Numbered from the stretch's first letter, positions 44,155 through 55,866 are shown. The stretch is 64,000 bases of DNA from Mumia quercus (GCF_025506335.1 NZ_JANZYO010000005.1:62001-126000); one strand, 5' to 3'. Made by a program: numbers and translations. The notes: generated by a model from the letters alone, not told the origin.

Positions 44155-45525
44155 GTGGCCTTCTCCTCACGGCGGTCGCGCTGGTCGAACGTGCTGACGG
44201 CGCTGGCGCACCCCGTCCGCATCCTGCCGGTGACGTTCGTCGTCGGCAGCATCGTCGGCACCCTGATCCTGCTGCTGCCGGGGATGCGGTCCGAGGGTCA
44301 CCGCGGCAGCGGGCTGCTCGAGGCGTCGTTCACGTCGGTCTCTGCCGTCACGGTGACCGGTCTGAGCACCGTAGACGTGTCGTCGTACTGGACGCCGCTC
44401 GGTCAGGTCGTCGTCCTCGTGCTCGTCCAGATCGGCGGCTTCGGCTTCGTCACGCTGGCAACGATCCTCGGTGTGGTCGTCGGCGGTCGCATCGGGCTGC
44501 GCTCACGCCTGGCCGCGCAGGCCGACCTCCACCTCGTGAACCTGGGGGAGGTCATCCCGCTCGTCCGGCGGATCCTGTTCACGATGCTCGCCTTCGAGGC
44601 GGCTGTCGCTGTCGTGCTGACGGTCGGCTTCGAGTCGCGGCACGGCGAGGGGTGGGGCGAGGCGGCCTGGCACGGCCTCTTCTACTCGGTGATGGCGTTC
44701 AACAACGCCGGGTTCGCGCTCGCGCCCGACAGCCTGGTCGGGTACGCGGGCGACGCTGCCCTGATCCTGCCGATCTCGTTCGCGGTCTTCGTCGGGGCGA
44801 TGGGGTTCCCGGTGCTCGCCGAGCTCTCGAAGCGCTGGCGCCGGCCCGAGCGTTGGTCGATCCACACCCGCCTCACAGTGTGGGGGTCGTTCATCCTGCT
44901 CGGTGCGGGCACGCTCCTCTTCGGCCTGATCGAGTGGACGAACCCGGCGACGCTGGGGCCGATGTCGCTCGGCGAAAAGCTGGTGACGTCCGTCGAGGGT
45001 GGCGTGATGCCGCGCTCGGGAGGCTTCAACTCGATCGACTACGCCGACGCCACGTCCGAGACGACGCTGATCTCCACGATCATGATGTTCATCGGCGGCG
45101 GCTCCGCGAGCACCGCCGGCGGCATCAAGATCACCACCTTCTTCCTCCTCGGGTACGTGATCCTGGCTGAGGTCCGCGGTGACCCCGACGTCACGATCGG
45201 CGCGAGGCGGATCGGCGCGAGCACGTTGCGCCAGGCGCTGACGGTGGCGCTGATCGCGGTGATGCTCGTCGTCGTCGGCACGCTCGCCCTCCTGGCGCTG
45301 GCCGAGGTGAGCCTCGAGGAGGCGCTCTTCGAGGCGACGTCGGCCTTCGGTACCACCGGTCTGTCGATGGGGATCACCGGCTCGCTGCCCGGCGGCGCGC
45401 AGGTGGTGCTGATGGTCTTGATGCTGATCGGACGTGTCGGTACGGTCGCGACGGCGTCCGCTCTCGCGCTGCGCGCCCGGCCGCGTCGCTTCCACCTGCC
45501 CGAGGAACGACCGATCATCGGGTGA
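44155..45525 (+). CDS. TrkH/KtrB-family potassium channel subunit
   Basis: 456 aa from GTG 44155. About ten hydrophobic helices arranged as four M1-P-M2 repeats; the selectivity-filter glycines appear in SAVTVTGLST, AFNNAGFAL, MPRSGGFNS and SAFGTTGLSMG. Length fits KtrB rather than longer TrkH proteins. Together with the downstream TrkA protein it makes a K+ (possibly Na+-coupled) uptake system in the membrane. Begins 10 nt after the LacI gene but is functionally unrelated to it. Confidence 0.92.
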   Translation: MAFSSRRSRWSNVLTALAHPVRILPVTFVVGSIVGTLILLLPGMRSEGHRGSGLLEASFTSVSAVTVTGLSTVDVSSYWTPLGQVVVLVLVQIGGFGFVTLATILGVVVGGRIGLRSRLAAQADLHLVNLGEVIPLVRRILFTMLAFEAAVAVVLTVGFESRHGEGWGEAAWHGLFYSVMAFNNAGFALAPDSLVGYAGDAALILPISFAVFVGAMGFPVLAELSKRWRRPERWSIHTRLTVWGSFILLGAGTLLFGLIEWTNPATLGPMSLGEKLVTSVEGGVMPRSGGFNSIDYADATSETTLISTIMMFIGGGSASTAGGIKITTFFLLGYVILAEVRGDPDVTIGARRIGASTLRQALTVALIAVMLVVVGTLALLALAEVSLEEALFEATSAFGTTGLSMGITGSLPGGAQVVLMVLMLIGRVGTVATASALALRARPRRFHLPEERPIIG

Positions 45526-45582
45526 GCGCTCAGGGTCGCTGACCCGATGTCGCGCACGGTTGACCTACGAAGGAGACGAGCA

Positions 45583-46254
45583 GTGGTGAAGCAGGACGTC
45601 CCGGCGGACGCACCGGTCCTGGTGATCGGCCTCGGCCGGTTCGGCACGGCGGTCGCGGCGTCGCTGACCCGGCTCGGGCACGAGGTCCTCGCGATCGACG
45701 AGAGCATGGAGCTCGTGCAGAAGTGGGCCGCCGAGTTCACACACGTGGTGCAGGCCGACTCGACCGACGAGGAGGCGTTGCGGCAGATCGGGGCCGACCA
45801 GTTCGACCGTGCGGTGGTGGGGATCGGCACCGACATCGAGGCGAGCGTGCTCACCGTCCTCACGCTGAACGAGCTCGGCGTCCGCGAGGTGTGGGCGAAG
45901 GCCATCAACAAGAAGCACGGCAAGATCCTCGAGCGGGTCGGGGCGCGCCACGTCGTGTACCCCGAGTCGGCGATGGGCGAGCGCGTCGCGCACACCGTCA
46001 CCGGCACGATGATCGACTTCATCGAGTTCGACGACGGGTTCGCGATCGCCCGCACGGCGGCACCCTCGGCGGCGGTCGGACGCACCCTCGCCGAGTCCGC
46101 GCTGCGCAGCCAGTACGGCATCACCGTCGTGGGGGTGAAGCGCCCCGGCGCCGACTTCACGTACGCGCGCCCGGAGACGCTGGTCGGCGAGTTCGACGAG
46201 CTGATCGTCTCGGGGGCGACCAAGAAGGTCGAGCGGTTCTCCGGGCTCGTCTGA
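45583..46254 (+). CDS. TrkA/KtrA-family potassium uptake regulatory subunit
   Basis: 223 aa. GTG 45583 chosen because AAGGAG lies 7 nt upstream; an in-frame ATG at 45547 lacks such a site. RCK_N domain with VLVIGLGRFGTAVAASL, the nucleotide-binding loop, and acidic residue at IDESMEL; C-terminal RCK_C domain (about 135-223). Forms a cytoplasmic ring that gates the TrkH/KtrB channel in response to ATP/ADP or NAD(H), and in Gram-positives often c-di-AMP. Convergent with galE, 9 nt apart. Confidence 0.92.
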   Translation: MVKQDVPADAPVLVIGLGRFGTAVAASLTRLGHEVLAIDESMELVQKWAAEFTHVVQADSTDEEALRQIGADQFDRAVVGIGTDIEASVLTVLTLNELGVREVWAKAINKKHGKILERVGARHVVYPESAMGERVAHTVTGTMIDFIEFDDGFAIARTAAPSAAVGRTLAESALRSQYGITVVGVKRPGADFTYARPETLVGEFDELIVSGATKKVERFSGLV

Positions 46255-46263
46255 GCTCCGGTC

Positions 46264-47247
46264 TCACTCCGGGAGGCGCTCGCGCCCCACGACGTGCATC
46301 CACGCACCCCACGCCGAGCGCACCATGTCGGTGAGGTCGTGACGCATGGCCCACTCGAGGTCACGCGCCGCCAGGTCACCCGACGCCACGATCCGCGCCG
46401 GGTCGCCGGGGCGACGGGGGCCGACGACGGGGGTGAAGTCGATCCCGGTCACGGCGGCGATGGTGTCCATGATCTGGCGTACGGACACGCCATCACCGCT
46501 GCCCAGGTTGTAGACGGGTTCGAGCGCGGCCTCGCGCGCGAGCGCCTGCGCCGCGACGACGTGGCTGTGCGCCAGGTCGGTGACGTGGACGTAGTCGCGC
46601 ACGCACGTGCCGTCGGGGGTGGGGTAGTCGGCCCCGTTGATCTGCGGGACGCCGCCGTCGGTGAGCGTCTTGAACACCTTCGGGAAGAGGTTGTGCGGGC
46701 TCGCGTCGTAGAGGTCGTCGTATCCGGAGCCGACGACGTTGAAGTAGCGCAGCGAGGTCTGCCGCAGGCCGGTGGCGACCGCCTGGGCCCGCAGCACCCA
46801 CTCGTCGACCAGCTTGCTCTCCCCGTACGGGGACTCCGGTGAGGTCGGCGTCTCCTCCGTGACGAGCTCCGTGCGCGGGGTGCCGTACACGGCGGCCGAC
46901 GACGAGAACACGACCGCCTCGACCCCGACGTCGGCCATCGCCTCGAGCAGGTGGACGGTGCCGGTGACGTTCTGCTCGTACGTGTGGAGGGGCCGCTGCA
47001 CGGAGACCCCGGCGTACTTGTAGCCCGCGACGTGGACGACCCCGCTCACGTCGTATGTGCGCAGGGTCGTACGGACGGCGTCGGTGTCGGTCACGTTGGC
47101 CTCGACGAACGGCACGCCGCCGGGGACGAACTCCCGGAACCCCGACTCCAGCGAGTCGAGGACGACGACCTCGATGCCGGCGTCGAGGAAGGCGCGGACG
47201 ACGTGCGAGCCGATGTAGCCGGCGCCGCCGGTCACGAGCCAGGTCAT
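46264..47247 (-). CDS. galE: UDP-glucose 4-epimerase
   Basis: 327 aa, extended SDR. NAD+ loop TGGAGYIGSHV; catalytic SSSAAVYG (Ser) and YGESK (Tyr/Lys). Interconverts UDP-glucose and UDP-galactose, feeding galactose use or polymer glycosylation. Start ATG 47247 immediately precedes the conserved N-terminus. A stand-alone gene. Confidence 0.93.
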   Translation of the reverse strand: MTWLVTGGAGYIGSHVVRAFLDAGIEVVVLDSLESGFREFVPGGVPFVEANVTDTDAVRTTLRTYDVSGVVHVAGYKYAGVSVQRPLHTYEQNVTGTVHLLEAMADVGVEAVVFSSSAAVYGTPRTELVTEETPTSPESPYGESKLVDEWVLRAQAVATGLRQTSLRYFNVVGSGYDDLYDASPHNLFPKVFKTLTDGGVPQINGADYPTPDGTCVRDYVHVTDLAHSHVVAAQALAREAALEPVYNLGSGDGVSVRQIMDTIAAVTGIDFTPVVGPRRPGDPARIVASGDLAARDLEWAMRHDLTDMVRSAWGAWMHVVGRERLPE

Positions 47248-47280
47248 GCCGTCGACCCTAACCGTTCGGCGGGGGCGAGG

Positions 47281-48414
47281 TCAGCCGAGCGAGACACGCA
47301 GGATCTGGTCGTCACCGTCGCGGGGCTCGCCTCGCCCGTCGGTGTTGCTCGTCGTGATCCAGAGCGACCCGTCGGGAGCCGCGACCGCACTGCGCAGGCG
47401 ACCGAGATCCTCACCGGCCAGGCGCCGACGCGGGCGACCGGCGTCGCTGCCCGACAGCGGCACCGCCCAGACGCACTGGCCACGCAGGGCAGCGACGAAG
47501 GCGGTCCCGTACGCGATGCCGACGCCGGCGGGGGAGGCCTCGTCGGTGCTCCATGAGGCCTTCGGGCCGGTGACGCCGTCGGCGTCGGTCGGACCCTCGG
47601 TCTGCGGCCAGCCGTAGTTCGCGCCGCGCTCGATCAGGTTGAGCTCGTCGGTCCGCTGGTCGCCGAACTCCGTCGCCCACAGCCGGCCGTCCGCGTCGAA
47701 CGCCAGACCCTCCACGTTGCGGTGACCGTACGACCACACACGGTTCTTGAAGGGGTTGCCGTCGGCGGCCTTGCCCTCGAGCGTCATCCTCAGGATCTTC
47801 CCGGCGAGGGAGTCGACGTCCTGGGCGCGGTCCCGCTCGCCGGCGTCGCCGGTGCTGGCGTAGAGCAGGCCGTCGGGGCCGAGGGCGAGCCGACCTCCGT
47901 TGTGGTTGAAGGCGCGGGGGATGCCGTCGACGAGCACCGTCGGGCGCCCGAGGCGCCGGCCGTCGTACGACATGCGCACGATCCGGTTGTCGTCCGACGA
48001 GGTGAGCATCGCGATCACTGCGTCCTCGCCGGGCAGGACGACGATCCCCATCAGGCCGCCCTCGCCGCTGTCGGTGTCGACGCCGGGCACCTCGCCGACC
48101 GTGGTCGTACGGCCGTCGGCGACACGGACGACGCGCGCGGTGTCGCGCTCGGTGACCAGCGCGCTCCCGCCGCGCAGGAACGCCAGGCCCCACGGGACCG
48201 TGAGGCCCTCGGCGACGGCGCGGTCGATGCGCAGCCGCGTCGGGTCGGCGGGCGTCGGGCGCGTCGCCGTCGCGCTGGTCGGCGGGCTGGTCGGCGGGGT
48301 CGTCGGCTCGGTCGTCGGTGCCGGGTCGGTGGCGTCGTCGCCGCTGCAGCCGGTGGCCAACCCCGCTCCGGCGGCGGCGAGCGCGACGAGGACCTCGCGT
48401 CGAGTCAGCGTCAT
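47281..48414 (-). CDS. PQQ-dependent sugar dehydrogenase-like lipoprotein
   Basis: 377 aa from ATG 48414. A signal peptide with twin arginines (LTRREVLV) ends in the lipobox ATGC (Cys23), so Tat export and lipidation are both indicated. A Pro/Thr-rich linker (about 28-60) leads to a six-bladed beta-propeller of the glucose/sorbosone dehydrogenase family: GLAFLRGGSALVTERD, FNHNGGRLALGPDGLLY, YGHRNVEGLAF. Oxidises aldoses outside the cell with PQQ; the exact sugar is unknown. The opposite-strand frame running far upstream is spurious. Confidence 0.9.
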   Translation of the reverse strand: MTLTRREVLVALAAAGAGLATGCSGDDATDPAPTTEPTTPPTSPPTSATATRPTPADPTRLRIDRAVAEGLTVPWGLAFLRGGSALVTERDTARVVRVADGRTTTVGEVPGVDTDSGEGGLMGIVVLPGEDAVIAMLTSSDDNRIVRMSYDGRRLGRPTVLVDGIPRAFNHNGGRLALGPDGLLYASTGDAGERDRAQDVDSLAGKILRMTLEGKAADGNPFKNRVWSYGHRNVEGLAFDADGRLWATEFGDQRTDELNLIERGANYGWPQTEGPTDADGVTGPKASWSTDEASPAGVGIAYGTAFVAALRGQCVWAVPLSGSDAGRPRRRLAGEDLGRLRSAVAAPDGSLWITTSNTDGRGEPRDGDDQILRVSLG

Positions 48415-48567
48415 GGGCCAAGTGTTCCGTACGGCCGAAGCGGCGCACAGGGCGTGCGCGACACGGGTACGGGCCCCTGCGTCTTGCGCTGCCGACCTGT
48501 CGACGGGGGAGTAACGTGCCGAGCGGGGCCAGGCCACTGACCCGACACGACCGGCGCAGGAGGGCGG

Positions 48568-50283
48568 ATGGACGGCAACGTGGTCTGGGCGGCCGACGAG
48601 ACGTTCCGGTTGGACGCCGGATTCTCGGACTACCTCATCATCGCGATCTACTTCGCGTTCGTGCTCGGCATCGGGATCCTCGCGAAGCGCCAGGTGTCCT
48701 CGAGCATCGACTTCTTCCTCTCGGGCCGGTCGCTGCCCGCCTGGGTGACGGGCCTCGCCTTCATCTCCGCCAACCTCGGTGCGGTCGAGATCATGGGCAT
48801 GTCGGCCAACGGCGCCCAGTACGGCATGCCGACGATGCACTACTTCTGGATCGGCGCCGTCCCCGCGATGCTGTTCCTCGGCATCGTGATGATGCCCTTC
48901 TACTACGGCTCGAAGGTGCGCAGCGTCCCCGAGTTCATGCGGATGCGGTTCGGCACGGGTGCGCACCTCGTCAACGCGCTGAGCTTCGCGGTCGCCCAGC
49001 TGTTGATCGCCGGCGTCAACCTCTACCTGCTCGCCCGCATCGTCAACGTCATCCTCGGCTGGCCCCTGTGGGTGTCGCTGATCGTCGCGGCGATCGTGGT
49101 GCTCACCTACACGACCCTCGGCGGGCTCTCGGCCGCGATCTACAACGAGGTCCTCCAGTTCTTCGTGATCGTGGCGGCCCTGCTCCCGCTGACGTTGGTG
49201 GCGCTGCACAAGGTCGGCGGTGTCAGCGGTCTGACGGACAAGGTCGCCGACGGCCCGGGGGGCTCGCAGCAGCTGTCGTCGTGGCCCGGTACGGAGCTCA
49301 CCGGCATCGAGGACCCCTTCTGGTCGGTCGTGGGCATCGTGTTCGGTCTCGGCTTCGTGCTGTCGTTCGGGTACTGGACGACCAACTTCGTCGAGGTCCA
49401 GCGCGCGATGGCGTCGAAGTCGATGTCGGCCGCCCGCAGCGCCCCCATCATCGGCACCTTCCCGAAGATGTTCGTGCCCTTCATCGTCGTGGTGCCCGGC
49501 ATGATCTGTGCCGTCCTCATCCCGGAGATGATCGAGCTCAAGGCCGGCGACGACTCGTCCGGCGTCGCGTACAACGACGCGATCCTGCTGCTGATGCGTG
49601 ACCTCCTGCCCAACGGCATGCTCGGCCTGGCCATCGCCGGTCTGCTGGCGTCCTTCATGGCCGGCATGGCCGCCAACATCTCCGCCTTCAACACCGTCTT
49701 CAGCGTCGACCTGTGGCAGCAGTACGTGCGCAAGGACCGGCCGGACGGCTACTACACGACGGTCGGGCGCTGGGCGACCGTCGGCGCCACGGTCATCGCG
49801 ATCTTCACGGCCCTGATCGCGTCGGGCTACTCGAACCTCATGGACTACCTCCAGACGCTGTTCGGGTTCTTCAACGCCCCGCTCTTCGCGACGTTCATCC
49901 TCGGCATGTTCTGGAAGCGGATGACGGCCACGGCCGGCTGGGTCGGCCTGGTCTCCGGCACGGCGGCGGCGGTGCTCGTCGCCTTCCTGAGCGAGGACGC
50001 CTTCGGCACGGCCAGCATCGGGGTCATCCCGCTGTCCGGCCAGGGGGCGAGCTTCGTCGCGGCGAGCGCGGCGTTCGTCGTCGACATCGTGGTCAGCTAC
50101 GTCGTGAGCCTGGCGACGCAGCCCAAGCCGGAGACCGCGCTGCGCGGCTTCGTCTACTCGCTGACACCGAAGGACCAGCTGCGCGACCCGCTCGCCCACC
50201 TGCTCCCGTGGTACCAGCGTCCGACCGTGCTCGCCTCGATCTCGCTGGTCCTGGTGATCGCCTTGAACATCATCTTCTGGTGA
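48568..50283 (+). CDS. Sodium:solute symporter family transporter
   Basis: 571 aa, thirteen or more predicted membrane helices, LeuT-like SSS family. Landmarks: DFFLSGRSLPAWVTGLAFIS near the N-terminus, GGLSAAIYNEVLQFFVI, and FGFFNAPLFATFILGMFWKR in the C-terminal half. Related proteins import sugars, inositol or sialic acid using Na+. ATG 48568 has GCAGGAGGG upstream. Followed after 11 nt by a small two-helix membrane protein that may be its accessory subunit. Confidence 0.9.
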   Translation: MDGNVVWAADETFRLDAGFSDYLIIAIYFAFVLGIGILAKRQVSSSIDFFLSGRSLPAWVTGLAFISANLGAVEIMGMSANGAQYGMPTMHYFWIGAVPAMLFLGIVMMPFYYGSKVRSVPEFMRMRFGTGAHLVNALSFAVAQLLIAGVNLYLLARIVNVILGWPLWVSLIVAAIVVLTYTTLGGLSAAIYNEVLQFFVIVAALLPLTLVALHKVGGVSGLTDKVADGPGGSQQLSSWPGTELTGIEDPFWSVVGIVFGLGFVLSFGYWTTNFVEVQRAMASKSMSAARSAPIIGTFPKMFVPFIVVVPGMICAVLIPEMIELKAGDDSSGVAYNDAILLLMRDLLPNGMLGLAIAGLLASFMAGMAANISAFNTVFSVDLWQQYVRKDRPDGYYTTVGRWATVGATVIAIFTALIASGYSNLMDYLQTLFGFFNAPLFATFILGMFWKRMTATAGWVGLVSGTAAAVLVAFLSEDAFGTASIGVIPLSGQGASFVAASAAFVVDIVVSYVVSLATQPKPETALRGFVYSLTPKDQLRDPLAHLLPWYQRPTVLASISLVLVIALNIIFW

Positions 50284-50294
50284 GAGGATCTGCC

Positions 50295-50579
50295 ATGGCT
50301 GAGCGCAAGAGTCGCTTCAAGGTCGCGTCGGCGTTCGACATCAGGACGATCATCGGTGCCCTCCTGGGTATCTACGGCGTGATCCTGACGTTCCTCGGCC
50401 TCTTCAACGCCTCCGACGCCGAGCTCGAGAAGGCCGACGGCTTCAACGTGAACCTCGTGAACGGGCTGATCCTCCTCGGCGTCGCGGCGGTCTTCATCGC
50501 CTGGGCCGTCCTCAAGCCGCTCGTGGTCGAGGACGTTCCGCCCGAGGCGCTGGACGACCGCAAGGCCGGCCCCGAGTAA
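50295..50579 (+). CDS. Small two-helix membrane protein next to the symporter
   Basis: 94 aa from ATG 50295 with GAGAGGA upstream. Two hydrophobic segments (about 18-38, IIGALLGIYGVILTFLGLF, and 55-75, LILLGVAAVFIAWAVL) with charged ends. No enzymatic motif. It is cotranscribed with the sodium:solute symporter, and its size and topology fit a transporter accessory or stabilising subunit; this is inference. Confidence 0.8.
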   Translation: MAERKSRFKVASAFDIRTIIGALLGIYGVILTFLGLFNASDAELEKADGFNVNLVNGLILLGVAAVFIAWAVLKPLVVEDVPPEALDDRKAGPE

Positions 50580-50612
50580 CGCCTGGACGACGCCGCCGGC
50601 ACCCGCGCTAGC

Positions 50613-50654
50613 ATGGACTCCATGTACGGCGAACTCCTTGTCGAGCCGCGCTGA
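50613..50654 (+). CDS. Candidate leuS leader peptide
   Basis: ATG-initiated 13-codon frame encoding MDSMYGELLVEPR, with a second ATG at 50622. It contains consecutive Leu codons CTC CTT (50634-50639); CTT is rare in this GC-rich genome. TAGCAT (50609-50614) 7 nt before ATG 50622 could be a -10 box, making the shorter form MYGELLVEPR leaderless. Followed at once by two perfect hairpins and then leuS. Confidence 0.5.
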   Translation: MDSMYGELLVEPR

Positions 50655-50674
50655 CGACCACCCGGTCAGCGCGG
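50646..50674 (+). promoter_or_regulatory. First hairpin of the leuS leader
   Basis: CCGCGCTGAC (50646-50655) pairs perfectly with GTCAGCGCGG (50665-50674) around a 9-nt loop. The left arm overlaps the leader peptide's last codons and stop, so ribosome position would control whether it forms. Confidence 0.6.
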
Positions 50675-50697
50675 CAGCCCCTCTGCGTGAGGGGCTG
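50675..50697 (+). terminator. Attenuator-type terminator upstream of leuS
   Basis: CAGCCCCTC (50675-50683) and GAGGGGCTG (50689-50697) form a perfect 9-bp stem with loop TGCGT, followed by TTCTGTGT. It lies 45 nt before the leuS start, where a terminator can only act as an attenuator. Confidence 0.6.
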
Positions 50698-50741
50698 TTC
50701 TGTGTACGGGGCCGTACGAGAGATTTTCGGAGGAGACCCAG

Positions 50742-53219
<2,478 letters not shown>

Positions 53220-53234
53220 TCCGCGCTCGCGCTC

Positions 53235-53648
53235 TCACGCGCTCGCGCCGGCCACCACGAGCCCGACTCCCGTGGTGGCCAGCCCGAGGGCGAGCACGGC
53301 GGCGCCTGCCCACACGAGCGTGATCAGGCGACCGGGTCGCTGCGGGTCGCGGCCCAGCGCCGACAGGAAGAAGCCGGCGGGCATCAGGATCGCCGCTGCC
53401 AGCACTCCGAGCGGGCCGACCCACTTCCAGGGGTCGGCGACGTCGCTCGCGTTCGTGAGCAGCAGGGTCACGAGACCGAGGATGACGAGCACGCCCGCGT
53501 GCGCGTGCCCGGCGCGGAAGAACGAGGTCTGCAGCGCGTTGGCCGGCTGCTTGCCGCGGACGACGCGCAAGAGGAACATGCCACCGGTCTCGATGGTGAT
53601 CACCGTCAGCACGACGATGCCTGCGGTGAGGGTCGAAGCGGCGTCCAT
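53235..53648 (-). CDS. Small four-helix membrane protein of unknown function
   Basis: 137 aa with four hydrophobic helices (about 8-28, 47-65, 75-100, 112-135). The motif SFFRAGHAHAGVLVIL, with two histidines at the start of helix 2, resembles small actinobacterial integral membrane proteins of unknown role. No signal peptide. It is divergent to a MerR regulator with a long palindrome in the 89-bp gap, so it is probably that regulator's target. Confidence 0.75.
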   Translation of the reverse strand: MDAASTLTAGIVVLTVITIETGGMFLLRVVRGKQPANALQTSFFRAGHAHAGVLVILGLVTLLLTNASDVADPWKWVGPLGVLAAAILMPAGFFLSALGRDPQRPGRLITLVWAGAAVLALGLATTGVGLVVAGASA

Positions 53649-53666
53649 GAGTGCTCCTTCGGATTA

Positions 53667-53704
53667 GAGAGTAGAACTATCCAATATTAGATAGTGCTAC
53701 TCTC
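53667..53704. promoter_or_regulatory. Long palindrome between the membrane protein and MerR genes
   Basis: GAGAGTAGAACTATC (53667-53681) pairs with 53690-53704 at 14 of 15 positions around an AT-rich 8-nt centre (CAATATTA). This region is strikingly AT-rich compared with its surroundings. It is the likely operator for the MerR protein, perhaps two nested sites (ACTATC/GATAGT inside GAGAGTAG/CTACTCTC). Confidence 0.65.
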
Positions 53705-53737
53705 CAGTTGGTCAAGGTCATTTCCCGAGGAGGGGCC

Positions 53738-54394
53738 ATGCGGATCTCGGAGCTTGCCGGCGCCGCCGGCGTGCCGGTCGCCACGGTGAAGTACTACCTG
53801 CGCGACGGCCTCCTCCCGCCCGGCCAGGCGACCAGCGCGACCCAGGCGTCGTACGACCAGAGCCACCTCCGTCGGCTGCGGCTCATCCGCTCGCTCGTCG
53901 AGGTCGGCGGACTCCCGCTGGCGAAGGTCCGTCAGGTCCTCGCCGCGGTCGACGACCCGGACCCCGACCCGTACGAGGCGGTCGGCGCGGCGCTCGCGGC
54001 CCTGCCGCCGTACGTCCGGACCGAGCCGCCCTTCACGCGCGCGAGCGCCGCGCTGGACGCGATCGGTCTGGCCTACGAGCCCGATGCGGTGGCGGTCGCC
54101 CAGCTCGACGCAGCCCTGGCCGGCCTCGAGGCGGCGGGACGACCCCTGGACGTCGACGCGCTGCGCCGGTACGCCGACGACGTCGTCGGCCTCGCCCGCA
54201 GGGAGGTCGCGTCGATCAGGCACAGCCGCACACGACAACCGCAGCAGGTCGCGGACGTCGTCCAGGACGTGGTGCTCGGGACCGTGCTGCTGGAGCCGAT
54301 CATCCTCGCCCTGCGGCGGCTCACCCACGCCGCGCTCTTCCGGGAGCGCGAAGAGCGCGGCGGCGACGGTCAGAAGCCGGCGGCCAACCGGTAG
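53738..54394 (+). CDS. MerR-family transcriptional regulator
   Basis: 218 aa from ATG 53738 with GAGGAGGGG upstream. N-terminal winged helix (about 1-70): [29 protein letters not shown] and wing residues. A long C-terminal helical domain (about 75-218) is larger than in metal-sensing MerR proteins and lacks a conserved cysteine set, suggesting an organic ligand. Ends with a 25-nt antisense overlap with araA. Confidence 0.88.
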   Translation: MRISELAGAAGVPVATVKYYLRDGLLPPGQATSATQASYDQSHLRRLRLIRSLVEVGGLPLAKVRQVLAAVDDPDPDPYEAVGAALAALPPYVRTEPPFTRASAALDAIGLAYEPDAVAVAQLDAALAGLEAAGRPLDVDALRRYADDVVGLARREVASIRHSRTRQPQQVADVVQDVVLGTVLLEPIILALRRLTHAALFREREERGGDGQKPAANR

Positions 54395-55866
54395 TACGCC
54401 TGGTTCCAGCGCAGCTCGTGGCGCAGCGCGCGGGTCGTCGTCGAGGCGTCGATGTGGACGATCTCGGTCCGCAGGATCTCGGCCAGGTCGTCGAACTCCT
54501 CGAAGCCGACGGCCGTGGTGAGGACGGTGTGGTGGGGGCCGCCGGTCATCAGCCACGCCTCCGCGGCCGTCGTGAGCGAGGGCTGCGCCTGCCACACGGC
54601 GCAGGCGACCGGCAGCGCAGGCAGCGGCTCGTCCGGCTCGACCAGCGTGACGTCGTTGGCGGTCAGGCGGAAACGGTCGCCCTGGTCGGAGAGCCCGACG
54701 ACGAGGCCCGTCCCGGGATCGGCCACGAAACGCAGGCGTACGGGGTCCTCCCGTCCCCCCATCGACAGCGGGTGCACCTCGACGGTCGGACGCTGGGAGG
54801 TGATGCTCGGGCAGACCTCGAGCATGTGGGCTCCGAGAGACTTCATGTTCCCTGGCGCCAGGTGGTAGGTGTAGTCCTCCATGAACGACGTGCCGCCTGG
54901 CCGCCCCTCCGCCATGGTCTTCGTCGCGTGCACGAGTGCCGCCGTCTTCCAGTCGCCCTCGGCGCCGAAGCCGTAGCCCTCCGCCATCAGGCGCTGGACC
55001 GCGAGCCCCGGCAGCTGCCGCAACCCGCCGAGGTCCTCGAAGCTCGTCGTGAACGCTCCGAAGCCTCCCTGGACGAGGAATGCCCGCAACCCCGCCTCGA
55101 GGCGCGCTGCGTAGCGCAGCGCGTCGTGCCGGCCGCCGCCTGCGCGCAGCGAGGGCGAGACGTCGTACAGGTCTTCGTACTCCGCGACCAGCTTCGTGAC
55201 GTCCTCCTCCGCGACATCGTCGACGACGGCGACGAGGTCGTTCACGCCGTACCCGTTCACCGAGACGCCCAGGCGCAGCTCGGCCTCGACCTTGTCACCC
55301 TCCGTGACGGCGACGTCCCGCATGTTGTCGCCGAAGCGAGCCACGCGCAGGGTGCGGAGCGCGGCCGCGCCTGCCGCCGCGCGTGCCCAGCTGGCCACCC
55401 GGCTGCGGACCCCGGGGTCCGTGACGTGACCGGCAACCGTCTTGCGCGCGACCCCGAGACGCGTCTGCACGAACCCGAACTCGCGGTCGCCGTGCGCGGC
55501 CTGGTTGAGGTTCATGAAGTCCATGTCCAAGGTGGCCCACGGGATCTCGACGTGGTGCTGGGTGTGCAGGTGCAGGAGCGGCTTCGCCAGGACGTCGAGA
55601 CCGGAGATCCACATCTTGGCCGGCGAGAAGGTGTGCATCCACGCGACGACCCCGACGCACCCGTCGTCCGCGTTTGCCTCGAGGAGGAGACGACGGATCG
55701 CGTCGGACGACGTGAGGACGGGCTTCCACACGACGGGCAGCGCGAGATCCTCCGTCTCGTCGAGGAGGGCCGCGATCTCCCGCGACTGCACGGCGACCTG
55801 GTGGAGGGTCTCCTCGCCGTAGAGGGACTGGCTCCCGGTCAGGAACCACAGCACGCGGTCGGTCAT
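54370..55866 (-). CDS. araA: L-arabinose isomerase
   Basis: 498 aa from ATG 55866, overlapping the araD stop (ATGA). Family motifs [11 protein letters not shown] at the N-terminus, [31 protein letters not shown], and [14 protein letters not shown]. Converts L-arabinose to L-ribulose in the cytoplasm (Mn2+-dependent). Last gene of the operon. Confidence 0.96.
   Translation of the reverse strand: MTDRVLWFLTGSQSLYGEETLHQVAVQSREIAALLDETEDLALPVVWKPVLTSSDAIRRLLLEANADDGCVGVVAWMHTFSPAKMWISGLDVLAKPLLHLHTQHHVEIPWATLDMDFMNLNQAAHGDREFGFVQTRLGVARKTVAGHVTDPGVRSRVASWARAAAGAAALRTLRVARFGDNMRDVAVTEGDKVEAELRLGVSVNGYGVNDLVAVVDDVAEEDVTKLVAEYEDLYDVSPSLRAGGGRHDALRYAARLEAGLRAFLVQGGFGAFTTSFEDLGGLRQLPGLAVQRLMAEGYGFGAEGDWKTAALVHATKTMAEGRPGGTSFMEDYTYHLAPGNMKSLGAHMLEVCPSITSQRPTVEVHPLSMGGREDPVRLRFVADPGTGLVVGLSDQGDRFRLTANDVTLVEPDEPLPALPVACAVWQAQPSLTTAAEAWLMTGGPHHTVLTTAVGFEEFDDLAEILRTEIVHIDASTTTRALRHELRWNQAYYRLAAGF

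Noticed and set aside
47281-50199. 972-codon minus-strand frame covering the symporter and dehydrogenase genes
   Set aside because: Only its last 377 codons are a real protein, starting at ATG 48414 with a lipoprotein signal. The rest is a shadow of the symporter gene.
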